Of a stretch of DNA of 64,000 nucleotides, positions 1 through 10,823 are shown in pieces. Under the pieces are notes generated by a model, which saw only the letters and a program-made list of their open reading frames with translations, was not told where the DNA came from and made no database searches. Position numbers and translations under genes: made by a program. The stretch comes from Selaginella moellendorffii. Taxonomy: Eukaryota; Streptophyta; Lycopodiopsida; Selaginellales; Selaginellaceae. Position 1 is the stretch's first letter, and each line of letters opens with the position of its first letter. The stretch spans positions 1,226,358 through 1,290,357 of the forward strand of contig NW_003314281.1 of the NCBI RefSeq assembly GCF_000143415.4, read 5' to 3'.

Positions 1-90
1 ACGGACAATATTTAAATAAGTTTCCCGCAAAGTAGAGATCCACCGTCCCTTGTGGAGGAATTAGGGTTCCTGAGTAAATCGTGCAATGGA

Positions 91-1698
91 ATGGAATCGC
101 TCCTCCACAATCACGCCTCCATCGACATCCACACATACGCCACTCTTCTCCAGCAATGCGGCGAGCGCCGGGCTCTCGGCGACGGCAAAGCCCTCCACGC
201 CCACATTGCGTCGCGGCTGCCAAATCCCCCACTCTTCCTCTCGAATCACTTGCTGGGCATGTACGCCAAATGCGGCAGCGCCCGCGACGCGCTCGCGGCC
301 TTCGATTCCATGCGCGATCGCAACGTCGTCTCCTGGACAACCATCGTCACCGCATTTGCCCACGCCGGGCATCCCACCGCCGCGCTGCGTCTCTTCCAGC
401 GCATGCTCGCGGAAGGCATCGCTCCAAACAAGGTGACATTCGTCGCTGTTCTTCACGCCTGTAGCGATTCCCGCGAGCTCCTCGATCCTGGAAGGATGAT
501 CCACCGCTGCTGCGAGGAGTCCGGCCTCACTCGCGATCGCTCCGTCGCGATCTCGCTCGCCAACATGTATGGCAAGTGCGGGGACGTCGACACCGCCGCC
601 TCGATGCTCGATGAGATGTTCCAGCCGGATGTGATCGCCTGGAGCGCGGTGATCACTGGATTCGCGCAGCAGGGGCGGAGCTCCGACGCTCTCCATCTCT
701 TCCGGAGGATGCAGCACGAAGGCGTGATCGCCAACAAGATCACGCTCGTCGCCACCCTCAGCGCTTGCACGAACAGCTCGGCTCTGGCCGATGGGAAGTT
801 TCTCCATTCTTTAATCGCCGAGAAGAAGCTCGAGAGTGATGTGATCGTCGGCGGAGCTCTTGTCACCATGTATACCAACTGTGGAAGCCTGGACGACGCT
901 CGCCTGGCCTTTGGAGCTGTGAGACGTCCCAACGTCATCGCCTGGACTGCCATGATCTCTGCATGCGTCCACTTTGGAGAGCTCGACGAGGCGCTCCAGA
1001 TCTTCCGCTTGATAGAAGCCCAGTGCCTGGACGATCGCGAGCTCCTCCTCGACGGTATAGTTTTCGTGCCGCTCATCAATGCCTGTGCTCGTCTCACGGA
1101 TCTCTCCCAGGGCCGACGGCTTCACGCTCGGATCTCCAGCGATGAGAGCATCAAAGTCGACGTCCAGCTCGGGAACGCGCTCGTCAACATGTACTCCAAG
1201 TGTGGCAGCGTCGAGGAGGCCGCGAGAGTTTTCGATGGGATGAAGTACCGGAGCACTGTCAGCTGGAACACGATGATCTCGGCGTACGCGGTCGCTGGTC
1301 ACAGTGACAAGGTGCTGTGGATGTTTCACAGGATGCAGCAGGACGGTGTCGAGCCGGACGAAGTGAGCTTTGTCGGAGTCCTCTCGGCTTGCAATGCTGC
1401 TGGGACTGTCGAGGAGGGATGCAAGTACTTCGGACTTTGCTGCGAGGACTACCGCATTTTGTTGGAGCCGCAGCACTTCGGGTGTTTGATCGACTTGCTC
1501 GGCCGGGTTGGATATCTGGACGAGGCGGAAAGGCTGCTCAGGAGAATGACGGAGCCAGATGTCATGGCCTGGATGATGATGCTGGACGCTTGTCGAGTTC
1601 ACAACGACTTGACACGAGCTAAAGCTGCTGCCGAGCGTGTTCTTGAGCTGGATCCTGGAAACAGTGCGGCTTATATCATGTATACTCAATCAAGTTAA
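91..1698 (+). CDS. PLS-class pentatricopeptide repeat (PPR) protein
   Basis: This single-exon gene encodes 535 residues. It is filled with PPR units of alternating length, recognisable by recurring N-x-L-x-x-M-Y-x-K-C-G, V-x-x-W-T-x-x-I and P-N-x-V-T-F blocks. PLS-class PPR proteins bind organellar RNA and usually act in plastid or mitochondrial RNA editing or processing. The frame is open upstream to about 52 but only through a GTG, so the ATG at 91 is taken as the start. The C-terminus stops inside the E-type motif shortly after a D-P-G-N-S-A-A-Y segment, with no DYW deaminase domain. It may therefore be truncated or work with a partner. The organellar target is not determinable from sequence. 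Confidence in the family is high; the exact role is unknown. Confidence 0.9.
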   Translation: MESLLHNHASIDIHTYATLLQQCGERRALGDGKALHAHIASRLPNPPLFLSNHLLGMYAKCGSARDALAAFDSMRDRNVVSWTTIVTAFAHAGHPTAALRLFQRMLAEGIAPNKVTFVAVLHACSDSRELLDPGRMIHRCCEESGLTRDRSVAISLANMYGKCGDVDTAASMLDEMFQPDVIAWSAVITGFAQQGRSSDALHLFRRMQHEGVIANKITLVATLSACTNSSALADGKFLHSLIAEKKLESDVIVGGALVTMYTNCGSLDDARLAFGAVRRPNVIAWTAMISACVHFGELDEALQIFRLIEAQCLDDRELLLDGIVFVPLINACARLTDLSQGRRLHARISSDESIKVDVQLGNALVNMYSKCGSVEEAARVFDGMKYRSTVSWNTMISAYAVAGHSDKVLWMFHRMQQDGVEPDEVSFVGVLSACNAAGTVEEGCKYFGLCCEDYRILLEPQHFGCLIDLLGRVGYLDEAERLLRRMTEPDVMAWMMMLDACRVHNDLTRAKAAAERVLELDPGNSAAYIMYTQSS

Positions 1699-1785
1699 AA
1701 AGCTTGAATTTTTTTCCACTCACCTTAGTTAAGTCATGCGTACCAAAGAGCAATGGAAACTTTGCTCTCGAGCCAAGAGCTGCTG

Positions 1786-3413
1786 TTACGTTTGAGAGTC
1801 GTCGACGAATAGAGCTACACAGCTGCAGGCTACGGAAGTTAACACGTACCAGACGATGCCAGCAAGAAGTGGCTGCATGCCTGGAGTCGAGGCGAGGTCC
1901 TGGAGCACTGAGCTGAACCGATCTGAGTGTGCCGCTCCTGAACTGGCCGCAGCTTGAGATATCTGGGAGCTGGATACCGTTTGAAACTGGACAACCAGAG
2001 CCGCAGCCAAAGAGACCGCCACTGGAACAGCTTGTCTCATCATAAAAAGCTTTTGCTGCTTTTCCGATGGTCGGTGGATCCGAGGTGGTGTTTTAGTGGC
2101 CGCGTCAACACGGGTGGCAGGCGTTGTAGACGTTGATGACGAGTTCTCAATGGGGGTAGTTACGTTACTGAGAGGTTCCCAGTACTCCTCAGCTTGAGCA
2201 TAGGAAGATTCCCGTTGTTGAGTGACGGCTTCGTACAAAGCTTTCATCTTGCCTTGTGCGAACAGTGATCCCCTGAAGGCTTGATTATACACATCCTTAG
2301 CGAACCAGCTGAGCGGAACGATTGCTCCCTGCGAGGATCTCGCATGATCGAAGTCGTCCGATGAGGAGTAGCTTTTCCCAACAAAAAAATGCCACCACCT
2401 TCCAGCTCGGGCTTGTATAGCATCAGTAGCAGCCGTTCTGTATTTCTGTGCAGGGTTTTCCTGAAGAAAAGCGCGTGTCAGCTACAAATCAAGTACAAAA
2501 AGAACTGCGTACCTTTTCAGATTGAAACTCTGCATTTTTCTTCAAGAACTTTTCTGCGCTCTTGAAAACGTCGATTGCACGCTCGCCGGGGCTGTTTTCA
2601 GGCTCTATGTTTACCGTATAGCGAGGCTGTTTAGCCATGAGATACTCGAGAGCTGCTAGTTTCCCTCTATCCACCCACCTATAGAAACAAAGCTTTTAGA
2701 AACAGAAAATCTTCAATCACTAGAAAAACTTACGAAATGCAATCCACGGGACAAGCTCGGATAGCATCGTCGATAACTGGCTTCGAATCACCCCACTGTG
2801 AAACTGCCCGAGCTCGACCATAGCGTTTCTCAACAGCAAAAGTGTTGGACGCAATGAGAGCACACTTCAAGCAGCCAATGCAGCGTACTTCGTCCACAAA
2901 AACGGCCTTTTCTTCGCTTGCTGGTCCCATCCATCTGGAATAGAGCGGCTCGCCCGTGAATCCTTCGAACTGAATCCATTCAGCACGGACCTGTGAAAAC
3001 AAAGAAGAGAAACTCATGTCTTCCAGAAAAGAAAAGAAGAAAGAAAATCTTACAGCGTCGTATGAACCACGGCTGGTCGGATCGGAGAGAATGGCGTAGG
3101 CCTCATTGAGAAGAATCGACATGTCGTGTCCCAGCTCGCCGGCGACATCCGGATGGCATTTCTTCTGGAGCCATCGGTATGCTTTCTTGATCTCCGGCTG
3201 TGGCGCGGAATTCTCGACGCCAAGGAGCTCATACAGATCATAGCCATAGTAGCTCTTGCCGGTGCTGCCGCTGCTGCTTCTACCAGCGTGAGCCCTACAT
3301 TTGAATCTAGACGGCCGCGGACGAGTACCTTGCCGTGCTCTCACGAGCGACGAATCGATCGCCATCCCAGGAGCCAGATTCAAGCCCGATGTAAACGCCA
3401 GCGCCATTGCCAT
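1786..3413 (-). CDS. J-domain protein with 4Fe-4S ferredoxin domain, plastid type (DJC76-like)
   Basis: Four exons (3413-3054, 2990-2734, 2678-2513, 2460-1786) join in frame into 485 residues. An arginine/alanine-rich N-terminus looks like a chloroplast transit peptide. It is followed by a J domain carrying the H-P-D tripeptide (exon 1), then a ferredoxin-like segment with C-x2-C-x2-C and a later C-P (exon 2). The C-terminal half is low-complexity and ends in one or two hydrophobic segments that could be membrane-spanning. J-plus-ferredoxin proteins (Arabidopsis DJC76/77/82 class) are plant chloroplast co-chaperones implicated in stress and redox; that role is family knowledge, not shown here. 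Intron 1 is 63 nt and lies in frame. All splice sites are GT-AG. Confidence 0.85.
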
Positions 3414-4942
3414 CGCCCGAGAGAGAAGAAGAGAGCCCTAGCAAGAAAGCTCGAAAAATATCACACTTGGCGCGTAAGGGACACGTCACGGAGACACGTC
3501 ATGTGGCACTTTTTACACTTTTCCAACACCAAAGGAGTCGAACCCGCGACCAGCAAAAGGTAGGCTCTATTCTCTGGAATCTTCCACAAAAGCCAAGCCC
3601 TAAAGTCAAAGTGGATTGACAAGTTGGTGTGACCTGCCTCTAGAGTCAACGCAACGAATTGTCCATGAACGCCTTTAAGCCACTTGCACCCACCAAAGCC
3701 TCCAGCGTCAAGATCAACAAAGGAGGTTAAAATACAACGCTGTGAAAGAAAGTGGCCAGCGAGCGAGCAAAAAGCTCATGCCTTTACTCCCCTTTATTTC
3801 TTCTGGGACAATACAAACAAGAGCGTGAGAGAGGTACCCATAAAACAAGATTTTTCTCCCCACCTTTCAAGCATGGCTGGACCCGAGATTGTTTACGCGT
3901 ATCGTAGATCCCCAGAGATCCATCCTGATTCTCCAGCTTTCCTTAGCGTTGGATCAAGCCTTTGTTTAGTCCTGGAGAACGTGTGAGTGTGTCAGGGGGG
4001 GCGAAGATCATCCAGCCTTTCTCTAGAATCGAAGAAAACATAGAAAAGTCAAACCTGAGAGTATGGGTGGGGTGATCTCGAGCTCCTCAAAAATCAATCA
4101 GTCACCTTGACTGGTTCGGATCTCGTCACTCTCGTCGCCGCATGACCCCTCTTTTTGGCCACACCGAGGATTTTTCCTCTGCAGGGATCGAGTGCTACCT
4201 TTTCCTTATTTTATTCCTCCGTGAAGAAATCTCATCAGACTTTTCTGCCGCCGAGTTTTCGCCCACTGTTCACACAAAAATGTGTTAAAACTTGGACCAG
4301 GATTGCCGCCACCGTGGACCAAATAAACACGAACCTGTAGAGGGAGAGACTTGTTGGAGCATTATTTCTTTGAAATCCTTGTGAAGGTGAATGAATTCAC
4401 TACCTGCAAAGTCTTAAGTAGATAAGAGGAATAGACTGCAAAGACAACCATAAGTCTCACCAAGAGCAGTTCTTTTTGTGGCCCCAGCCGAGCAGCAGCA
4501 CGGTTTCTGGCTTGTTTCCAGCTCCAGTGTCTCAGAGCGTTTGTTGCATGGTCGCAGCTTCTTTTTAAACTCGAAAGAATCCGCCTACACTGCCGTGCCC
4601 GTTTCCGGAGTGCGCTGCAAGCTCTGCGATGCCATAGCCTGGAGAGCAAAGCCGAGAAGAAGGGAAAAAAATATATATATGCGTGTGAGTTGTGAGTAAG
4701 AGTCTATAGAGCATGCTGAATTGCACAGACCTTTAAAATGTGTCAGGCGGCGAATATTTGGTACACACGCTCTTTGCTGTCGAGGTGATGGATGCAGTAG
4801 CAGGAGCAGCATGCCCCAAGTGACTGCCTTGATGAGAACAAACCCCTGCAAGAAATCAATGAATGAGCTATGAATGATCATCTGTAAGTGGAAGTAGTAG
4901 TAGCTCTCAACTCACCAGGGACGGGACCAAGACACCAAAGCG
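3414..4942. other. Intergenic stretch, divergent promoters of the J/ferredoxin gene and TMKL1
   Basis: No open frame with a recognisable domain or codon-like composition was found on either strand. A TA-rich run near 4670-4680 could be promoter sequence for the gene that follows. Confidence 0.5.
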
Positions 4943-7038
4943 ATGGCAGCTTACAATCTTCGGCAGCAGCAAAACCGGCGTTTCTGGTGTTGTTGCAGCC
5001 TGCTGCCGGTGCTAATCCTCTTGATAGATGCTCAAGCACAGCAGCAAAACCAGAGTCAGGATGTGTCCACGTTGCTGAAAATCAAACCTGCCTTGGATAC
5101 CAATCCGGCTCTGCCGCTGCTGCTAAGTTGGAGTTTCCAAAATCCTCTATGCAACTGGCAAGGCGTGCAGTGGATGCTCAATGATGGAACGCCGGTGAAT
5201 TGCTCGGTTCCAGCCACAGCACTCAATGACAGTCTTGCTCAAGACCCGTCCATTCTTGTCGAAAGCATCACTCTCACCAAGCTTCAAGGGGCTCTAGTCG
5301 GCACCATTCCTCCAGAAATCGGTCTTCTCTCGGGTCTCAGGAAGCTCGAGCTCAGCAGCAACAATTTAACCGGTCCCATCCCCGAAGAGATCTCCAATGC
5401 CTCCAGTCTCGCCTTCATTCACCTTGGTAACAATCGACTCAACGGGAGCATTCCTTCGACAATCTGGAAGCTGTGTGGTGTCCTCGCCGAGCTTGACTTG
5501 GATCACAACCAGCTCTCCGGAAGCATTCCAGTTGCCGCAGATCCAAAAGCCAGGTGCTCTAACTTGACATCTCTCCGCCTCAACAGCAACAATCTTTCCG
5601 GCCTGGTTCCATCTGAGTTCCTCAAGTCCCTGGCTCCAAGCTTGACGGAGCTCGACTTAAGCAACAACATCCTTCTCGGAGGAGTAGTAGCAGCACCGGG
5701 AGCAACCAGTATTCAATCCAATGCGGCAGCTCCAGCTACTTCCCCAGCACTGGTGGCGGCACCTTCCACGGGGTCGAGCAAGTTATCCGCTGGGGCAGTG
5801 TCCGGTATCATAATTGGAGTTCTCGTAGCCACTGTTCTGCTGCTATCACTTCTCATCGGGATTTGTAGTAGCAACAGATCTCCAATAGCGTCAAAGCTGA
5901 CGACTTCTCCGTCACTTCACCGTGAGCTTGACGAGGCAGAGGATGCTACGACTGGAAAGCTTGTTGCATTTGAGGGAGGCGAGCGATTCAACGCCGACCA
6001 GGTACTTAATGCGTCAGGTGAAGTGTTGGGAAAGACGAGCTACGGCACCGTGTACAAAGCCAAGCTCCAGGCTGGGCCGATGATAACTCTCAGGCTGCTC
6101 CGCGATGGAAGTGTCAAGGACCGGGACGAGTTTGTGTCCGCTGTCAAGGAGCTGGGACTTATCCGCCATAGAAATCTGGTACCTCTTCGAGCTTATTACC
6201 ACGGACCAAAAGACGAAAAGCTGCTCGTTTACGACTACATTCCCAAGGGAAACCTCCAAGAGCTGATACATAGTAAGTCTTTCTTTCTGCTTTCCCTGCA
6301 TGGTTACACTCAGTAGGACGTCAACTAAAGGAAAAGAATGCTAACCTTTTGCCTGGATCAGGATCCACCGCTTACGCTCCAGCTCCATCTTGGGCAATAC
6401 GGCACAAAATCGCACTGGGAGCAGCTCGAGGACTGGGCCATCTCCACACAGGCTTGCACCTTCCCCTGCTGCATGGGAACCTCAAGTCGAAGAACATCTT
6501 GGTTGACGAGAACTTCGAGCCACATCTATCCGACTTTGGCCTCCATTTGCTCATGAACGCTGCGGCAAGCAACGAGATGATCACTGCTCAAGCTACCCAA
6601 GGCTACAAGGCGCCGGAGCTTACCAGGATCAAGAAAGCCAACACCAAGACCGACATCTACAGCTTCGGGATCATCCTGCTGGAGCTCCTGACAGGGAAAA
6701 AACCCGGAAACTTAGCCGCTGGAGACAACGATAGCGTCACGGTGGTGGACTTACCCACATTGGTGAAAACCGCGGTGATCGAGGAGAGGACGGCCGAGCT
6801 GTTTGATCTCGATCTGCTACGAGGATTGCGGAGCCCGATGGAGGACGGCCTCCTCCAAGCCCTTCAGCTGGCCATGGGATGCTGCGCGCCATCGCCGGCG
6901 GTACGCCCGGACATCAAGGAGGTAATCCGGCAGCTGGAAGAGATCAGGCCAAAGATCCACTCGCCAATCTTCACGCCGGTGTCGCATTCTCGAAACTCGC
7001 CCCGGATTCCACTGTCGCCGCTGAGAGACGCATCGTGA
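4943..7038 (+). CDS. TMKL1: LRR receptor-like pseudokinase, TMKL1 orthologue
   Basis: Two exons (4943-6272 and 6362-7038; intron 89 nt) encode 668 residues. The order is a hydrophobic signal peptide, an N-terminal LRR cap with C-N-W-Q-G-V-x-W, about four to five LRRs, a short alanine/serine linker, one transmembrane helix (near residues 290-310) and a kinase-like domain. That domain keeps the glycine loop, the Y-K-A start of strand 3 and D-F-G-L. It has arginine where the VAIK lysine should be (T-L-R-L-L) and H-G-N in place of H-R-D, so phosphotransfer is unlikely. The length, the W-R/Q-G-V-x-W cap and the R-H-x-N-L-V-P-L-R-A segment match Arabidopsis TMKL1 closely. The protein would sit in the plasma membrane. 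The ligand is unknown. Confidence 0.9.
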
Positions 7039-7876
7039 GAGATGAATAGCGCGCCCTAGTTGGAATAGAAAGAAATCTCTCACCTCTTTGCTTGCTCACC
7101 TGCCAAAACCCTAAAACCCTAATCTAGATTTCTTAGATGGAAGTTTGATTTATTCTTTGGAGGGAAAATCTTCTGTCATGAGAGCTCCAAAAAGAAAAAA
7201 GAATTTCCAGGAGAAGATTCCAATAATTTCCCAAGAGAAGACAAACACGCGGCAGCCCTTGTGCCTGGTACGTCCTTGACAATGCTTCTTTCTTCATTAA
7301 ATTTCACTGTTCTTCGTTATTGCCGTGGTGGCATATGCATTGTAACGCCTGGAGCCAAAAAACCATTTCTCTGCGCTGCGCTCCATCGTCCAACCAGCAA
7401 ACCTACTGTCAGCGACACGATAGCGGCGAGAAGACCAAACCATTTGTCTTGAGCTCCATATCATCAAATAACGTGTTGACGTTGTGGCCTTGGATTTGAT
7501 AAAGACGGTGTCCACAATCTTTCACCTGCAAGGACGAAAGGGAGGAAAAAAAAAAAAAGAAGGAGAAACTGAGCCGCTCGTCCCTTTAAAGCTGACGAAC
7601 GAGAAGAAATACTTGCGGCTCAAGTACTTTCAATGTGGATAAGTTCCAAACTGTGGACCGCCATTTTTCCTGTACAATTTTGTCATTTTCATCAGAAACC
7701 ATCGGTGTTTTTTCGCTGAAAAATCAAACTTTGTGTCATAGTAGCGTTTTTTTACCATCCTCAAGCGTCTCACGAAGCTTGCTCTTCAAAAATCACATCT
7801 CGAGTACACTCGAGTGCTTGTATGATTAGTCGCTTAGATTTAGTATACAAACACCAAGAAAAAATGAAGAATTGTG
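7039..7876. other. Intergenic stretch between two convergent genes
   Basis: This holds the 3' ends of TMKL1 (+) and the lipase (-). A doubled telo-box-like AAAACCCTAAAACCCTAAT lies at 7105-7122. Short open frames here show no recognisable protein. Confidence 0.5.
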
Positions 7877-9796
7877 TCAACCTGTCAAAGCTTGCGAGGC
7901 ATCCTTCACAGCTTGAATTGTCGATTTAACCATCTGCTTCCTGCAGCGCTCAAAAATGCTATCGTACAAAACGTCAAAATGAACGCCGGCACGCTCGCGA
8001 TCGATTATAAAAAAGATGTGGTCTGCTTCCAAAACTGTGTAGTACCTGTGAGAAGTCATCCAATTAAACATAGACAAGAAGAGAAACTTCACGGCCAGCT
8101 TACCAGAGACCTCGTTTTAATGGTTGATCGCCCTGCAAAGAATCCAACAAAGAATTTGGATGGCTGAATGGAAATCTCGGATAAAGCTGTGATATCGTGT
8201 TCAATGCCCCATCGTTGTCTTGCCAATCGGCATCTCTGGAAACAAACGCGTAAGAAAACGAAAGCCAGAAAAAAATTACTTTTCTACAAAAACTTATACC
8301 TGTATCCGGAAAATGGAAGCGAAAGATGGCCGGGATGACGCCACAAACACATCTCCAAGGTTCGCAAAAGGAGCAAAGGATGGATCCCGCGTAAACTCGA
8401 CGGTATTGTTTTGCCACAGACTTTCATTGTTCTCTGCGTTGCATAACTGCAAAGAAACATCAGTATAAGGTACACAGAAACTACGAGCAAACCTTATATA
8501 GTACGTATTGGGATGAGTCTTTAGCTTCCGGTTAATTCGTGCTGCCGCTTGAAGGCTCAAGTCTGGCAGTATCCAGTCTCCGGTAGCAAAAGGACCAGAG
8601 TAACCAGCAATGGACGAAGCCAGACCGATCAATCCAGCTTTCTGCCACTGGAGATTGTAGTGATCAAAACCAAAACTATAGTAGTTCTTAAGGTAGCTTA
8701 TGTCCAGCCACTCGTAGACGAGAGCACCCACACGCAATAGCTGCAAAAGGCAGAGAGGTTTTAAGGTGCAACCATCCTCTGGTCTGGTGTTACGGAGCAA
8801 CACAAGCATTAGACGAGGATGGTTTGTGAGCAACGTTGTTCTTACTGGATTCCATCGATGTAAACTCGAGTTGTTCCATTGAGAGCGCCGGACAAGGCTG
8901 TGATGCTAAGCACCCAGTCCGCGGATGCATTTTCGTAGCCAGGAAATTCCTGTAGAGAGGAGCAATATGACTTTTTCTAGAGGAAGGAAACGAAAGAAAA
9001 GCCGAATACGCACCTTGTTTGCAAGCATTTCCTGCAAGACTCGTGCCACTTGAGCTCCGGAGGAATGGCCAACAAAATGCACTGGTCGATGTTCATCCCA
9101 CTCCGGAAAATGCCCTGCCAGAATTCCCTGCGATTTTTAGTTCTTCTTTTTCTTACAGCTCGCAAGCTACCTTGCTCAAACGTCCTTCCAAATCGTGCGT
9201 GCCCATACTCGGAGCTATGACTAGCACCATAATCAACAGTTCCTCCTTTTAAAAAGTAGAACAGCTCACAAGCACTGCTCACAAAAAAGAATAAGAAAAC
9301 AAGAACTTAGAGAAACTATGCCAAATTCGAGGAAAGGAAAGGCTGGAAAGAAGAAAACCGGTCGTGAATACTTGTCAAGGAGCCGAGATCCGGCACAAGA
9401 ACTCGTCCATATTTCTTCTCAGCGCCAGCCCAATATGAAATTGTTCCCAGCTTCTATTCAATCCAGAATCGACAATATAAAGCAAACATAAAAAAAAAAA
9501 AAACAAACACTCACCCCTTTCCCAAATCCAAAGATCCCGTGAAGCAAGACAACAGGCGTGACATCCGATCCATCACGGGTGTCGGTGGTGGCAATGCCCC
9601 CGTCAATTGAAGTTGCGACACTCGGATTCACGGCTTCGGATGCCACAGTAAATGCTGAGTCGATCGATCGGCCACTCAATAGATCTGCAAGGACTGCTGA
9701 TCCAAATATCACAAGCCCATAAGCTAGATGCACAGCAGAACTCACAAATAGCTCTGCAAAGAGCAAGAAATGCCACAAGAATTTCTCTCCAGCCAT
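7877..9796 (-). CDS. Alpha/beta-hydrolase, lipase family
   Basis: Nine exons (9796-9515, 9453-9359, 9274-9157, 9127-9014, 8949-8846, 8783-8493, 8446-8300, 8235-8104, 8045-7877) join without a frame break into 483 residues. An N-terminal hydrophobic segment suggests membrane anchoring or secretion. The lipase core follows: a V-V-L-L-H-G-I-F-G oxyanion-type strand, then G-H-S-S-G with the nucleophile at about Ser187, then F-V-G-H context and a long C-terminal half with Y-x-F-G-F-D-H and G-A-L-N-T motifs. This layout matches the plant relatives of bacterial class I lipases (Arabidopsis At1g10740-like). The substrate is presumably an acyl ester, which is inferred. It is divergent from the gene at 10049 across about 250 bp that contains a telo-box. 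Confidence 0.88.
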
Positions 9797-10048
9797 CGAA
9801 ATCCAGAGGAAGCCAGAGATGGATTGATTGTGCTTGAAACCCTAACCATTCAATCATCCAACCCACAAATCCCCACAATGGAATGCCCGCTCAAAACTTG
9901 AACCTCTCGAGGATTTAACAGATTCTGTTAAATTGACGATCTCTCGGAAAACTATTTTAGGTTATACCCAGAACCTTTTTTATCCTTTTTCTAGCTTATA
10001 TAGCTTGGAGCTCTAAGAGGTTGTTTTAGGGTATAGAAGATTGGAGCT

Positions 10049-10801
10049 ATGGCAGCCAAGGTTTTAGACGCTGGGGAGTTCCCAGTGTTGAGCACGATGA
10101 GCAATGCTGCTGTGACAAGGCAGCAAAGCATTTGGGAGAAGATCTCCTCTGAGGTAAAGGCACAGCCCACGATTGTCAAGTCCAACCATCTAGATGTTGG
10201 ATCCAAGGTTTTGGGATCAAAGGTTTTGGAATCGAAGGTCACTGGGACGTCTGGCTATGCTCCAAGATCAAGCTCTAGGAAGGGCAAGGCATCCAAGGTG
10301 GTGGAAGATGACGATGAATTAGAGAGGCCTCTCCGAGCTATCAAACGAGATATCGAGTTGGCTCTCCATGACGAGGATGGTTTCCAAAAGCCCGTGAGGA
10401 AAGCTAGCAAGGAATTTCAAAACTCTGGGAGTGAGAAGTCCAAGGGAAAGGGTGTCCAGATCGCGGTGAATAGCTGGGAAGTCTTGGATTTGGAATGTGA
10501 AAAGGCTCTTGAACAAGATGGTGAAGAAGCGAAGAAGAAGAAGAACAAGAACAAGAATCGGCGAAGAAACAAGAAAAAACAAGATGAAACTTCGATTTCG
10601 GGTGATTCTTTGGCCATGGAAAATGAGGATGAGGCTTTGATTCTAGATGAGTTTCCCGAGAGAAATCACAATGAATCAGCTCATCCTTCCAATCCAACTC
10701 CTGTGTTGGAGGTGAAAGAAGCAGAAACTCCAGCTCCAGCTCTTGGGATTATTTCAAAGATTGCAAGATTCATAATCTTTTTCTTCTCACTACACAAGTA
10801 A
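10049..10801 (+). CDS. Lysine-rich low-complexity protein, unrecognised
   Basis: A single open frame of 250 residues begins at an ATG. The N-terminus has an F-P-V-L-S-T segment. The middle is charged and ends in a K/N/R run (about residues 160-175), followed by an acidic stretch. The last 15 residues are hydrophobic and phenylalanine-rich, which may be intron read-through rather than true C-terminus. No domain is recognised and the function is unknown. The basic run could serve as a nuclear or nucleolar signal. It is convergent with the maturase gene, with only 22 nt between stop codons. Confidence 0.55.
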   Translation: MAAKVLDAGEFPVLSTMSNAAVTRQQSIWEKISSEVKAQPTIVKSNHLDVGSKVLGSKVLESKVTGTSGYAPRSSSRKGKASKVVEDDDELERPLRAIKRDIELALHDEDGFQKPVRKASKEFQNSGSEKSKGKGVQIAVNSWEVLDLECEKALEQDGEEAKKKKNKNKNRRRNKKKQDETSISGDSLAMENEDEALILDEFPERNHNESAHPSNPTPVLEVKEAETPAPALGIISKIARFIIFFFSLHK

Positions 10802-10823
10802 ATCATAATTCTGTCTTAAGGTT

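Noticed and set aside
61-1689. Long minus-strand frames opposite the first PPR gene
   Set aside because: They are mirror frames of the GC-rich PPR repeats, with no recognisable motifs.
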